Shown here piece after piece: positions 47,101-56,289 of a stretch of 64,000 bases of DNA; the first letter of the stretch is position 1; every line of letters starts with the position of its first letter. The stretch is from Candidatus Omnitrophota bacterium. GTDB taxonomy: Bacteria > Omnitrophota > Gorgyraeia > 2-02-FULL-51-18. The position numbers and the translations under genes were made by a program. The DNA lies in the NCBI GenBank assembly GCA_022072175.1, contig JAJVIE010000003.1:1359903-1423902 (forward strand). The letters are read 5' to 3'. A model generated the notes under the pieces. The model had not been told where the DNA came from, made no database searches, and worked only from the letters and a program-made list of their open reading frames with translations.

Positions 47101-47654
47101 CAGTAGTCGATGCCGATCTGTGCCGGGATGCCGGCCTGGAAGGGATGTTTGATCTGCTTCATTTCGGTGACCAGGTCCGCCCGCCCGATGATCTCCGGAC
47201 GCGCGTTGCGGCCGGTGAGCACCAGGTGCGTGCGCTCGGGTTTGGAGTCGATGAGCTCGAGCACCGCCGAAAGCGGCACGAGAGAGACGCCCAGCGAGTC
47301 GATCGCGCAGTTGATCTCATCGAGGACCACCAGGTCGTAACGGCCGGAACACATCTTGAGCCGCGCGGTCTCGAGCGCCTGTTGAGCCGCCGCGCGATGT
47401 TCTTCGAGCGGCTTTTTGTCGCCCATGATGCCCACGAAGCCCCGGCCCAACTGCAGGATCTCGAGATTGTCGTGATGCTTGGCGCTCTCGAGCTCGCCGA
47501 ACACCACCGGCCATTCACCTTTGAAGAACTGGATCACCAGGACCCGCCAGCCGTGACCCAGAGCTCTCAACACGCCGCCCAACGCGGCGGAGGTCTTGCC
47601 CTTGCCGTCGCCGGTGTAGACGATCACCAGACCCTTGCGGGGCGCGTCGGCCAT
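47100..47654 (-). CDS. cobO: Cob(I)alamin adenosyltransferase, CobA/BtuR type
   Basis: 184 residues. Reversed P-loop GDGKGKTS (residues 15-22), FFKGEW, VVLDEIN (Walker-B-like), TGRNARPE, all typical of CobA/CobO. It transfers the adenosyl group from ATP to cobalt of corrinoids. Seven bases after mutT and overlapping glpK. Confidence 0.93.
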   Translation of the reverse strand: MADAPRKGLVIVYTGDGKGKTSAALGGVLRALGHGWRVLVIQFFKGEWPVVFGELESAKHHDNLEILQLGRGFVGIMGDKKPLEEHRAAAQQALETARLKMCSGRYDLVVLDEINCAIDSLGVSLVPLSAVLELIDSKPERTHLVLTGRNARPEIIGRADLVTEMKQIKHPFQAGIPAQIGIDY

Positions 47655-47660
47655 GTCGCT

Positions 47661-48089
47661 CTAACCGTACCGCTGTTGGAGCTCCCGGATGACGATCTCA
47701 TTGGCCGGGGGGAACAGGTAGTCACCGAGCTCCGCGACGTCCACCCAACGCACCTGCTGGCACTCGAGCGGCCGGGGCTCGCCTGAAACGTGACGGCAGA
47801 GATAGAAGTTGAGCCAGATCACGCGCTCTTTGTGCCGGCGGCGGATCTCGGTGAGCTTGGATTCGACGGCGATCTCGATGCCGAGCTCTTCGGCGGCCTC
47901 ACGGACCACACAGCTCTCGAAGCTCTCCCCGGCATCGCGTTTGCCGCCGGGGAACTCCCAGAACGAGCCGAACGAATCGCCTTCGCACCGCTGGGCGATC
48001 AGGACGCGGCGGCCGTCCCGGATGATCGCCACACCACAGGCGATCACGGGCACACGGGTCTTCCGCGGGGGAGGCGGTTGTGTCTGCAT
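47661..48089 (-). CDS. mutT: Nudix hydrolase, MutT type
   Basis: 142 residues. Nudix box GGKRDAGES followed by REAAEELGIE gives GX5EX7REUXEEXGU, with RRVLIAQRCEGD before it as in 8-oxo-dGTPases. Pro-rich N-terminus (QTQPPPPRK). ATG at 48089 is the most likely start. Confidence 0.87.
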   Translation of the reverse strand: MQTQPPPPRKTRVPVIACGVAIIRDGRRVLIAQRCEGDSFGSFWEFPGGKRDAGESFESCVVREAAEELGIEIAVESKLTEIRRRHKERVIWLNFYLCRHVSGEPRPLECQQVRWVDVAELGDYLFPPANEIVIRELQQRYG

Positions 48090-48102
48090 GTGTCGTTGGC
48101 GT

Positions 48103-48483
48103 CTAGAACGGCCGACGGAGCCGCTCGTGGACGACCGAAACGATTTTCTCATGAAAGCCCAGATAGGGACACAGTTTTATATCCGCGCCTCGATGGAGGA
48201 CTCGTGCTCGAGCGCACAAGCGCGGCAGATCTTCCTGGACGTGCCGGCCGCCCAGCAGGAAATACGGTAACACCCGCACGGACGAGGCCCCCGAGCTCAG
48301 CGCCTGCCCGATGGCCGTCGCAACATCGGGCGCGGTGATCTCAAGATAGGCGACGTGCACACTGTGATAGCGTCCGTCGCGGCGGAGCGAGGCCGCCAGA
48401 CGCTTGACGGGCCGGTCGAACCCCGCGGCGCGACTGCCGTGGGCCACGAGGACCACGGCGGGCTTGGCGCTAGACCGTTTCAC
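48103..48483 (-). CDS. Small CbiX/SirB-type chelatase
   Basis: 126 residues, single-domain chelatase. VVLVAHGSRAAGFDRP (conserved His) and VLPYFLLGGRHVQEDLP (second His) are the metal-site motifs of CbiX-S; it inserts cobalt or iron into sirohydrochlorin. Together with cobO this hints at corrinoid or siroheme needs, but no further cob genes are in the window. Overlaps BatE by 14 bases. Confidence 0.85.
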   Translation of the reverse strand: MKRSSAKPAVVLVAHGSRAAGFDRPVKRLAASLRRDGRYHSVHVAYLEITAPDVATAIGQALSSGASSVRVLPYFLLGGRHVQEDLPRLCARARVLHRGADIKLCPYLGFHEKIVSVVHERLRRPF

Positions 48484-49210
48484 CGGAGTCCTTGGGCACC
48501 CAGCCGAGACGGCCGCCGGGCAGTTCGAGGTACACCCACTCCTCGGTGCGGTCCACCACGCGCGCGGCGGCGCCTTCGTGCAGAGTGAACGCCTTGTTCT
48601 CGCGCTTGGAGGGACCGTAACGGGCCTCCACTTCCGGCCGGAGCACGACGTACACCGGTGCGGTCAGCTCTGTCCAGCGGACCGCGATGAGCGTTCCGGT
48701 CAGGGCGCACAACGCCAGCGGCAGGATCGAGGCGCGCGCCAGCATCCGGGAGGAGCCCGGAACGACCGCTGAGATCAGCGCCGCCAGCACCCACAACGCC
48801 AGCGTGCCGCCGAAGATCGAGCGCAGTTCCGACCCGCTCAGCAGTCCCGCGACCCGGCGGAGCGGCCAGAGGAACACATTGGCGGGTGTCGGCTCGACCG
48901 TGTCCTCCAGGTACCGCGACAGGACCGAGAGGTTCCAGGCGATGTCCGGATCACGCGGGTCGACGCGCAAGGCACGCTCGTACATGAGACGGGCACGGCC
49001 CTTGTCGCCGCTCTTGAATGCGACGTTGCCGAGGTTGTACAACGCCGCGGCGGTCGGCCCCTGCTCCTTGATCGAACGCTCGAAAGCCGCCCCGGCGGTC
49101 TTGAGATCACCCTTGGCATAGGCGGCCGTGCCCTCGGCGAACGGATCCGCCCAGGAGACGGCGCACGACAGCGTCACTGCCGCCAATACCAGAACGAGCG
49201 TCCGGATCAT
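48470..49210 (-). CDS. batE: BatE-like TPR-SH3 membrane protein
   Basis: 246 residues. Signal peptide, two TPRs (GTAAYAKGDLKTAGAAFE, ALYNLGNVAFKSGDKGRARLMYERALRVDPRDPD), two membrane helices and a C-terminal SH3 domain (EEWVYLELPGGRLGWVPKD). This is BatE, last of the Bat operon; it overlaps batD by four bases. Confidence 0.88.
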   Translation of the reverse strand: MIRTLVLVLAAVTLSCAVSWADPFAEGTAAYAKGDLKTAGAAFERSIKEQGPTAAALYNLGNVAFKSGDKGRARLMYERALRVDPRDPDIAWNLSVLSRYLEDTVEPTPANVFLWPLRRVAGLLSGSELRSIFGGTLALWVLAALISAVVPGSSRMLARASILPLALCALTGTLIAVRWTELTAPVYVVLRPEVEARYGPSKRENKAFTLHEGAAARVVDRTEEWVYLELPGGRLGWVPKDSGETV

Positions 49211-51105
49211 GACGCTTTCCTCCGTTCAAAGGCCGTGATCGTCTCGTCGGCCAGCTCCATCGTGCGGCGCATCTCGGCCTCATCGGCCTTGGACGAGGAG
49301 AATCGCCGCAGCGCCAGCTCGTCCAACAGCCCGCGGACCCGTCCCAACAACTGCCGTTCGGCCTCGGGATCGGCGATACGAGCGATGACGGTCTCATAGG
49401 TCACCACACGGTCCGTCAACTCGAGCTTGTCAGCGAGGTAACCATGCACAGCGCGGTAGAGCTCGGCATAATACGCTTCGGTCTGGCCCTTCTTGAGCAG
49501 TTTGTGGGCCTGACCGAGCCGCTTGCGCGCCACCGCGTGCGAACGGCGCAGACGTGAAGCGCGGCCGTCACGTGACCGGCCCGCGCGCAGACCCGCGACG
49601 AACCATAGCAAGAGACCGGTCAATACGGCCGCCGTTGCGGCGGCGATCGTCCGCCCGGCTTCGAAACCCGCCGGACCCGGCACCAGCGGCGAGCGGCGAG
49701 CGGTCTTGATGTAACGGATGTCCGTCGCTTCGGGCGCGGCGGACCGCGCCGCGGACGGCGCGGGGCTCGGGAGGACGGGCGCGGCCGGAGCGTCCGCCGC
49801 CTCCCCGGTCGCCGGCTTCACATTGACCGTGAGCGCCACGGTGCGGATCTCGAAGTACGAGCCGGTCCTCGGATCGAAGTACGAGAACTTCATCGGCGGC
49901 ACGGTCTGCGTACCGGGCTGGCGCGGCACGAGCACGACCTCCGCGGTCTTGTCGCCCTCGACCTTGAGGCGGTCCTTGTTGACGTTGGTCGCGTAGGCCG
50001 GGTCGTACGCCTTAAAAACCTCAAGGGCCGGCGGAACGGGCGGTTGCACGGTATTGATGTTGCCCTCTCCGGAAACGCGGACCTTGAGCGTGACGGGCTG
50101 TCCCACCTCGACCTCCCTGGGCTCGAGCTCGGCATCGATCCGGTATTGACCCACCGCGCCGGTGAAGCTCGCAGGCTTGCCCGTCTCCGGCAGTTGTTTG
50201 ACGCGCACCGTGATCGGATCGGCGGTCACGGACTTGCCGACCAGCTCCGTGGAGACCGGAGTGCGGATCAGACGGCGGCCGGCCAATCCCGAGGAGAAAA
50301 CACCCTGCAGGGGGTCCTGGGTCTGCAGTTCGACGATGACCTTGAGCGCCCCGGGGTCCACCGTGTAGACACCGGCCTGCGTCGGGAAGATCGAGATCTT
50401 GCGCACCACGGCCACGACGTAACGGGAGCCGTTGAGGATCTGCTCGGTCCTCTTGAGGGTCTTGTCCGGCGGGAACTCCTCCACCCAGAACCCCGTGGTC
50501 GTCGGTTCTTTCTCAAAACCCTTGAACGTCGCTGAATGCCGCGTATAGAGCGTGTAGGTCAGCGACACCGGCTCGTTGACGTACACTTCCTCCTTGTCCG
50601 CGGTGACACGCACGAACAGATCGCGCTCGCTGATCTCCCGGGAGGATTGGGCCGGAGGCAGGACCGGCGCGCCCAAGCCGCGCGGCACCGGAGCCCCGGC
50701 GGGGACGACCTCGATGTCGGCGGCGGGGACCTTGTAGTCGACGCCGCCGATGTTCACCGTGAAGGGTCCGAGCTTCTTGGGTCCGACCGAGTTCGCCACG
50801 AACCCCAGACTGAGCACGGTCTTGGAAGCCGAGCGCCCGTTGATGAAGGTGATCTCCTGCCGGTGACTGCGCGAAAAGTTGGACACATCGGGCGCGGCGG
50901 AGATCTCACCCAACTGCACGCGGCCCTGGGCGTTGTAGATGATGATATCCAGCACCACCTCCTCGCCGACGGCGGCCCTGGAGCGGTTGACCGACGTCTC
51001 GATGGATATTTCCGCGAACGCCGCCGACACGCTCAGACAGAGCGCTGCCGTCAGGACCGCTGTCCATTTCATCGCGCCTCGCATCCGCTCACCAATCCTT
51101 CGCAT
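49207..51105 (-). CDS. batD: BatD, oxygen-tolerance protein
   Basis: 632 residues. Signal peptide (KWTAVLTAALCLSVSAAFA), long beta-rich extracytoplasmic part (BatD family: EISIETSVNRSRAAVGEEV, VNEPVSLTYTLYT), a membrane helix near residue 475-495, then a cytoplasmic alpha-helical domain. Three ATGs possible (51105, 51084, 51072); 51105 has AGGA five bases upstream and overlaps batC by 17 bases. Confidence 0.9.
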   Translation of the reverse strand: MRRIGERMRGAMKWTAVLTAALCLSVSAAFAEISIETSVNRSRAAVGEEVVLDIIIYNAQGRVQLGEISAAPDVSNFSRSHRQEITFINGRSASKTVLSLGFVANSVGPKKLGPFTVNIGGVDYKVPAADIEVVPAGAPVPRGLGAPVLPPAQSSREISERDLFVRVTADKEEVYVNEPVSLTYTLYTRHSATFKGFEKEPTTTGFWVEEFPPDKTLKRTEQILNGSRYVVAVVRKISIFPTQAGVYTVDPGALKVIVELQTQDPLQGVFSSGLAGRRLIRTPVSTELVGKSVTADPITVRVKQLPETGKPASFTGAVGQYRIDAELEPREVEVGQPVTLKVRVSGEGNINTVQPPVPPALEVFKAYDPAYATNVNKDRLKVEGDKTAEVVLVPRQPGTQTVPPMKFSYFDPRTGSYFEIRTVALTVNVKPATGEAADAPAAPVLPSPAPSAARSAAPEATDIRYIKTARRSPLVPGPAGFEAGRTIAAATAAVLTGLLLWFVAGLRAGRSRDGRASRLRRSHAVARKRLGQAHKLLKKGQTEAYYAELYRAVHGYLADKLELTDRVVTYETVIARIADPEAERQLLGRVRGLLDELALRRFSSSKADEAEMRRTMELADETITAFERRKAS

Positions 51106-52471
51106 AGGGATCCTGGACCCTGCCGGGCCTCTGCTGTCCGCTCTTGACCTTCAAAACTCGGCGCTCCTGGTCCTGGATCGCGGCCAGGATCTGTTCGGTC
51201 GGCAGGTCCGTGGGTGCCGAGCCGGTGCGGGCCTGTCCACCCGCCTCCAACCGTATCCCCTGTTCTTGACCTTCTTCGCCGGGACCCGCACCCGTCGCAC
51301 TGCCGCCCGGCTTGCCGCCGGCCCGATCCGGGTCCTGACCGATCTCCGCCCTGGAACCCTCTCCGTCCTGGTCGCCGTCCCGACCTTCTTCGGATCCCGG
51401 CTCTTCGTCTTGGGAAGACCCTTCGCCCGGCCGACCCTGATCGTGCTGACCCTCTTGCTGTTGGCCTTCTCCGGCCTTGCCTGAGGACCCTTTTTCGGAC
51501 GCCTCGCCCTCATTGGGTTCCTGCCCCTCCCCCTCCCGCTTGGAAGGGTCCGGACCCGAACCGGCACCCGACTCCTGACCCTGGCCGCCCTTCTCGCCCT
51601 GCTGTTGCGACTTCTCCTGCGAGTCGCCCTGCTGGCCCTGCGGTCCTTGTTGCTTCTGATCCTGACCCTGACCGCCGGACTGCGCGTCCTTGTTGTCGGA
51701 GGAGTCCTGGCCGCCCTGCTCGGGATCCTTCTCTTGCTGCCCCTGTCCGCTTTGTTGTTGCTGGGGATCCGACTTTCCGCCGCCCTGCTGTTGGTCCTGC
51801 TGACCCTGGCCGTCCTGCTGCGGGTCCTGCTGACCCTGACCGCCTTGCTGGTCCTTGGGATCGGACGATCCGCCTCCGCCCTGCTGTTGGTCCTGCTGAC
51901 CCTGACCGCCGGAGGGGTTCTTGTCCTTCTGGTCCTGGCCGCCCTGTCCTTGTTGACCCTGGCCGCCCTGCGGGTTCTTCTGGTCCTGCTTCTGCGGCGG
52001 AGGTGGAGGCGGCGGCTGTTGCTGTTGCTTCTTGTCCTCTTCCTTCTTGCGGCGGTTCAACAGCTCCAGGTTGACCTTGGCGTCCTTGTCCGCGGGATCC
52101 AGCCGTAATGCCTGCTTGTAGAACTCGATCGCGCGCTCGAGATCCTCTCGCCGGGCCAGCGTGTTGCCGAGGTTGTAGAACGCCTTCGACCTCAGCCCGG
52201 GCTCCACGTCCTGCTCGGCGGCCTGGCGGTAGGCCTCGATCGAACGCTCGTAAGCTTCCTGCCTATAATAGGCGTTGCCCAGGTTGTACGCAACGGTCGG
52301 GGATCCCGGGTCGGCCTTGAGAGCCTTCTCGTACGACCTCTGGGCGTTGCCGATCTGCCCCTTGCGGTACTGGCTGTTGCCCCGCTCGTTCTCCACGGCC
52401 GCGCCCAGATCGAACCCGCACAGGAACAACGCCGCCGCGACGGCCGCGAGGGGACCCGCCCAGCGCTTCAT
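51089..52471 (-). CDS. batC: BatC-like TPR protein with a long Gln/Gly-rich tail
   Basis: 460 residues. Signal peptide, three TPRs (residues ~25-145), then a basic Gln/Pro stretch and over 200 residues of low-complexity Gly/Gln/Asp/Glu/Ser (~170-400), ending with a short conserved tail (LPTEQILAAIQDQERR...KDW). TPRs should bind partners in the periplasm. The low-complexity tail is much longer than usual for BatC. ATG at 52471 overlaps batB's stop. Confidence 0.82.
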   Translation of the reverse strand: MKRWAGPLAAVAAALFLCGFDLGAAVENERGNSQYRKGQIGNAQRSYEKALKADPGSPTVAYNLGNAYYRQEAYERSIEAYRQAAEQDVEPGLRSKAFYNLGNTLARREDLERAIEFYKQALRLDPADKDAKVNLELLNRRKKEEDKKQQQQPPPPPPPQKQDQKNPQGGQGQQGQGGQDQKDKNPSGGQGQQDQQQGGGGSSDPKDQQGGQGQQDPQQDGQGQQDQQQGGGKSDPQQQQSGQGQQEKDPEQGGQDSSDNKDAQSGGQGQDQKQQGPQGQQGDSQEKSQQQGEKGGQGQESGAGSGPDPSKREGEGQEPNEGEASEKGSSGKAGEGQQQEGQHDQGRPGEGSSQDEEPGSEEGRDGDQDGEGSRAEIGQDPDRAGGKPGGSATGAGPGEEGQEQGIRLEAGGQARTGSAPTDLPTEQILAAIQDQERRVLKVKSGQQRPGRVQDPYAKDW

Positions 52472-53466
52472 TCGGCGACCCTCCTCCGCTCCGACACCAC
52501 CGCCTCGAGCCACAACAGGAGCAGTGCCGCCAACACCAACTGCTGGTAGCTCTCCTCGTACTGTACGGCCCATCGGCTGCGCTTGGCGCCACGGGCGGTC
52601 GACTCGATATGACGGGCGATGCTCTCGATCTCGGTCTCGCGTGCGCTGGCGCGGTAGTATTCGCCGCCGGTCGTCTGGGCCAGCTTCTTGAGCAGGGATT
52701 CGTTGAGCCGCGAGATGACGACCTGCCCTGAAGCGTCGCGCTTGACCCCGGACCCGTTCTCGGAGGCCGGCAGCGTACTGCCGTCGGGCGTACCGATGCC
52801 GATCGCGTACACGCGGACCCCGGCCTGCTTGGCCTTCTCGGCTTCGCGGAAGGGATCGCCGTCGAGTTCTTCGCCGTCGGTGAGGACCACCAGTGCCCTC
52901 GGCTCGTCCTTGCCTTTGCCGTAGGCCTGCAGGGCCACATCCAGCGCGCGGGAGATGCGAGTGCCTCCGGCGGGCACGAGATTGGGATGCAGGGTGGACA
53001 GGAAGAGCTTGGCGGCCTGGCGGTCCGAGGTCAGCGGACATTGGATGTAGGCGTCCCCGGCAAAAGCGATGATGCCCACACGGTGGCCTTTGAGGCGGTC
53101 GATGAGCCCGGACAGCTCCAGCTTGACCTTGTCCAGGCGCGTCGGCGCGATGTCGCGCGCCAGCATGCTCTTGGAGACATCGACGGCCAGGAACACGTCC
53201 GCGCCGGCGAACTCCACAAGACCTTCCTTCTTGCGCCAATGCGGCTGGCAGAGCGCGAGCACGACCAACAGCCACACCAGCACCATCAGTGTTCTTTTGA
53301 CCCAGCGGCCCAGAGGGTCCACCGAGGCCGCCAGGCGGCGCACCAACGCAGGGTCGCCGAAGCGCCCCAGCTGGCTCCTCCGCCTCCAGGCCGAGAACGC
53401 GTAGACGGCCACGAGCCCCGGCGCCGCCCACAACCAGATGAAATTCTCCGGCCGTCCCCACTCCAT
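52468..53466 (-). CDS. batB: BatB, von Willebrand A membrane protein
   Basis: 332 residues. Two N-terminal helices, VWA domain with MIDAS motif D96-V-S98-K-S100 and later TDGEELDG, and a C-terminal helix. Works with BatA in the inner membrane. Gap of 22 bases after batA. Confidence 0.9.
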   Translation of the reverse strand: MEWGRPENFIWLWAAPGLVAVYAFSAWRRRSQLGRFGDPALVRRLAASVDPLGRWVKRTLMVLVWLLVVLALCQPHWRKKEGLVEFAGADVFLAVDVSKSMLARDIAPTRLDKVKLELSGLIDRLKGHRVGIIAFAGDAYIQCPLTSDRQAAKLFLSTLHPNLVPAGGTRISRALDVALQAYGKGKDEPRALVVLTDGEELDGDPFREAEKAKQAGVRVYAIGIGTPDGSTLPASENGSGVKRDASGQVVISRLNESLLKKLAQTTGGEYYRASARETEIESIARHIESTARGAKRSRWAVQYEESYQQLVLAALLLLWLEAVVSERRRVAE

Positions 53467-53488
53467 CAGGACCTCCCCCGCGGCCGTC

Positions 53489-54478
53489 TCACGGCAGCCT
53501 CAACGTCAGGATGCGTGTCCAGAGCGCCTCGGCGATGAGCACGAAGAACGCCGGCCACAGGAACCAGTGGTACTGTTCCTCATAGTGCGTGTAGGTCTCG
53601 ACCTTGATCTCGGTCTTCTCGAGCCGGTCGATCTCCTTGAAAACGTCCCTGAGCCCGCGCTCGTCCTGCGCGCGGAAATACCGGCCGCCGGTGAGCGAGG
53701 CGATCTCCTTGAGGGTCTTCTCATCGATCTGCGTCTCGACCTTGAGCAGGCGCGTCCCGAACCTCGGATCGTGCACGGGCCAGACCGACACACCCTCCTT
53801 ACCGACACCGATGGTGTAGACACGGATGCCGTACTTGGCCGCCAGGCGCGCCGCGGTGATCGGATCGATCTCTCCGGCGTTGTTGACGCCGTCGGTGAGG
53901 AGCACGATGACCTTGCTCTTGGCCTCGGAGTCCCGGAGGCGGTTGACGGCCGTCGCCAGGCCCAGACCGATGGCGGTGCCGTCCTCGAGGATGCCCATCT
54001 GCAGGCGCGACAGAAGGGTCAGGACCGCCTCGTGGTCGCCCGTCAGCGGCGCCTGTGTGATGCTCTGGGCGGCGAACACCACAAGACCGATGCGGTCGTG
54101 CCGGCGCCCTTCGATGAAACGCCGCGCCTCGATCTTGGCGGCCTCGAGGCGGTTGCCGGGCGCGAAATCCATGGTCGCCATACTTCCGGAGATGTCCATG
54201 GAGATCATCACGTCCACGACGTACTTGGTGGTCTTCTCTTCTCCGATGCCGCTTTGGGGCCGGGCCAGCGCGGCGATAAGAAGGAGTCCCGCGGCCAGAC
54301 GCATCAGGGCGGGCAGCCAGCGCCCTTTGGACGGTCCGCCGCCTCCAGCCCGCCGCACCGGCGCCAACGACGAGTAGCGCAAAGCCGCCTCGGCGCCGAT
54401 CCAGGACCGCACGTAGAGCGCGCAGACGAGGATCGCCGGTATCGCCAGCAGGAAGAACAGCGGGTCCTTGAACCTCAT
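53489..54478 (-). CDS. batA: BatA, von Willebrand A membrane protein
   Basis: 329 residues. N-terminal helices, MIDAS D95-I-S97-G-S99, TDGVNNAGEIDP, and a C-terminal helix. Resembles BatA of the Bacteroides aerotolerance operon. Overlaps the DUF4381-like gene by four bases. Confidence 0.9.
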   Translation of the reverse strand: MRFKDPLFFLLAIPAILVCALYVRSWIGAEAALRYSSLAPVRRAGGGGPSKGRWLPALMRLAAGLLLIAALARPQSGIGEEKTTKYVVDVMISMDISGSMATMDFAPGNRLEAAKIEARRFIEGRRHDRIGLVVFAAQSITQAPLTGDHEAVLTLLSRLQMGILEDGTAIGLGLATAVNRLRDSEAKSKVIVLLTDGVNNAGEIDPITAARLAAKYGIRVYTIGVGKEGVSVWPVHDPRFGTRLLKVETQIDEKTLKEIASLTGGRYFRAQDERGLRDVFKEIDRLEKTEIKVETYTHYEEQYHWFLWPAFFVLIAEALWTRILTLRLP

Positions 54479-55398
54479 TTGGAACGCCCCTTGACCCGCT
54501 CCGCGGGCGGAGGCGCAAGCCGCGCGACCACCGATGTCAGGCTCTCTTCGAGGCGGACCGTCAACGTCCTGTCCGGTGTGGCACGGGCGAACTTGACGAG
54601 GTCGGCCGCGTCCAGGAGCTCCCTCAAGGCCGACCGGGTCTCGGCCTCCAGTGAAGCGACCGGCTCGGAGCGCAGGATCTCACCGGTGGTGCGCTCCATC
54701 ACATCGACGCCGTAACGGCGCTCGAGGAAGCGCCGGGCGATGTCCGCCAGCCCCGAGTAGTGCTCTCGGAAGCGGCCCTGCGCCAGATGGGACGCCTGCC
54801 TGAGCCGTGACAGCTCCCGCCGGGCGCGCTCGTCGGCCGGCAGGAGGAGCTCGGGGTCGGGCCTGGGCTTGCGGGGCCGCAGGACCACCGCGGCGATCAG
54901 ACCGGCGATGAGCACCGCGGCCGCCAACGCCGCGAGCGTCAACAAGAGCGTCCGGAGACCGAGCGTGGCGGGGCCCTTGATCGGTCTGAGCGTCTTGTCC
55001 TTGGGGGTCAGGATGCTCTGCACCGTGATCTTGCGCTCCGGCGTCATCGTCACCGAACTTTCGCCCGAGGCCGGCCGCACGGAGATGGGAAGCGGCGGCA
55101 GCACGTGCTCTCCGGTCTCGAAGATCGTCAGCACGATCTCGACGCGCTCGGTCACCGCGCCGTCGGCGCCGGAGCCCGCGGGTACGGTGCGGACGCCCTT
55201 GAGCTCCCAGGGATGAACGTTCTGAGGCGTGACCAGGGGCTGAACGCTCTCACCCGCCGCGCGCCGCACCAGACAGACAACGCGCAGTTCGTCCCCCACG
55301 GTCAGTCTCTCCGGCTCGATCCGCACGGAGATCTCCGCGGCCGAGACGGGGGCCGTGAGCGCCAGCGCCAGAACGGCGTGGACGAACGCGGCCCTCAA
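54475..55398 (-). CDS. Bat-operon membrane protein (DUF4381/BatD-N-like)
   Basis: 307 residues. Signal peptide, beta-rich extracytoplasmic domain (~25-130, RIEPERLTVGDELRVVCLV), one membrane helix (~150-170) and a cytoplasmic helical domain (RRELSRLRQASHLAQGRF). This layout is common between the DUF58 and VWA genes of Bat operons. No catalytic motif; probably a structural partner. Confidence 0.75.
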   Translation of the reverse strand: MRAAFVHAVLALALTAPVSAAEISVRIEPERLTVGDELRVVCLVRRAAGESVQPLVTPQNVHPWELKGVRTVPAGSGADGAVTERVEIVLTIFETGEHVLPPLPISVRPASGESSVTMTPERKITVQSILTPKDKTLRPIKGPATLGLRTLLLTLAALAAAVLIAGLIAAVVLRPRKPRPDPELLLPADERARRELSRLRQASHLAQGRFREHYSGLADIARRFLERRYGVDVMERTTGEILRSEPVASLEAETRSALRELLDAADLVKFARATPDRTLTVRLEESLTSVVARLAPPPAERVKGRSK

Positions 55399-56273
55399 CG
55401 GAACCTCCTTTCACGCGTCCTGAAGAAGCGGATCATCGGGTCGATGTACGGCCTGTCCGTGCCGACCTCGATGCGGTCGAGGCCGATGGATTCGAACAAC
55501 CGGTCGCGCTTCTCGCGCGCTTCACGCGCGTTCTTCTCGAAACGCCCCCGGAACCCGCGGCCCGGCCGGAGCGTGGCGATCTCCCCGGTCTCAGCGTCCT
55601 CCAGGCGGATGGACGCCGCCAGGCGCGGGAACTCCCGCTCGGTCGGATCGTCGGCCACCACGGCCACCAGGTCGTGCTTCTTGTGCGCGATCTTGAGCAT
55701 GCGCTCGTAACCCTGGTCGATGAAATCCGAGAACACGAACACCGTCGCGCGGCGCGTGACGACGTCGTTGAGGGTCTTGAGCGCGGCCGACAGGTCGGTC
55801 CCGCGCGACTTGGGCCGGTAGGTCAGGATCTCGCGGATGACGCGCAGCACGTGCTGGCGGCCCTTGCGGGGAGGGATGTACTTCTCGACGCGGTCGCTGA
55901 AGAAGATCAACCCCACGCGGTCGTGGTTCTTGACCGCCGAGAACGCCAGCAGAGCCGCGATCTCCGCGGTGAGCTCGGACTTGGTCCGTCCGCGCGTACC
56001 GTATCGCCCCGAAGCGCTCTGGTCGACGAGGAACATCACCGTGAGCTCGCGCTCCTCGACGAACTTCTTGGTGTACGGATGGCCCATGCGGGCGGTGACG
56101 TTCCAATCGATGTCGCGGATGTCGTCCTGCGCGTCGTACTCGCGCACCTCGTCGAACTCCATCCCGCGACCCTTGAAAACACTGTGGTACTCGCCGGCGA
56201 AGACGGTGTTCACGAGCCTCGAGGTGGTGATCTCGATGAAACGGACCTTCTTGAGCAGCTCCTTGGGGATCAT
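55395..56273 (-). CDS. DUF58 domain protein
   Basis: 292 residues. DUF58 signature GRGMEFDEVREYDAQDDIRDIDWNVTARMG; a VWA-like Rossmann part follows (VMFLVDQSASGRYG). It pairs with MoxR ATPases; probably cytoplasmic. Overlaps its downstream neighbour by four bases. Confidence 0.92.
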   Translation of the reverse strand: MIPKELLKKVRFIEITTSRLVNTVFAGEYHSVFKGRGMEFDEVREYDAQDDIRDIDWNVTARMGHPYTKKFVEERELTVMFLVDQSASGRYGTRGRTKSELTAEIAALLAFSAVKNHDRVGLIFFSDRVEKYIPPRKGRQHVLRVIREILTYRPKSRGTDLSAALKTLNDVVTRRATVFVFSDFIDQGYERMLKIAHKKHDLVAVVADDPTEREFPRLAASIRLEDAETGEIATLRPGRGFRGRFEKNAREAREKRDRLFESIGLDRIEVGTDRPYIDPMIRFFRTRERRFR

Positions 56274-56289
56274 GGCCGCTCCCGAAGGA

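Noticed and set aside
45598-47106. 502-codon plus-strand frame
   Set aside because: Exactly opposite glpK; Arg/Gly/Pro-rich without motifs.
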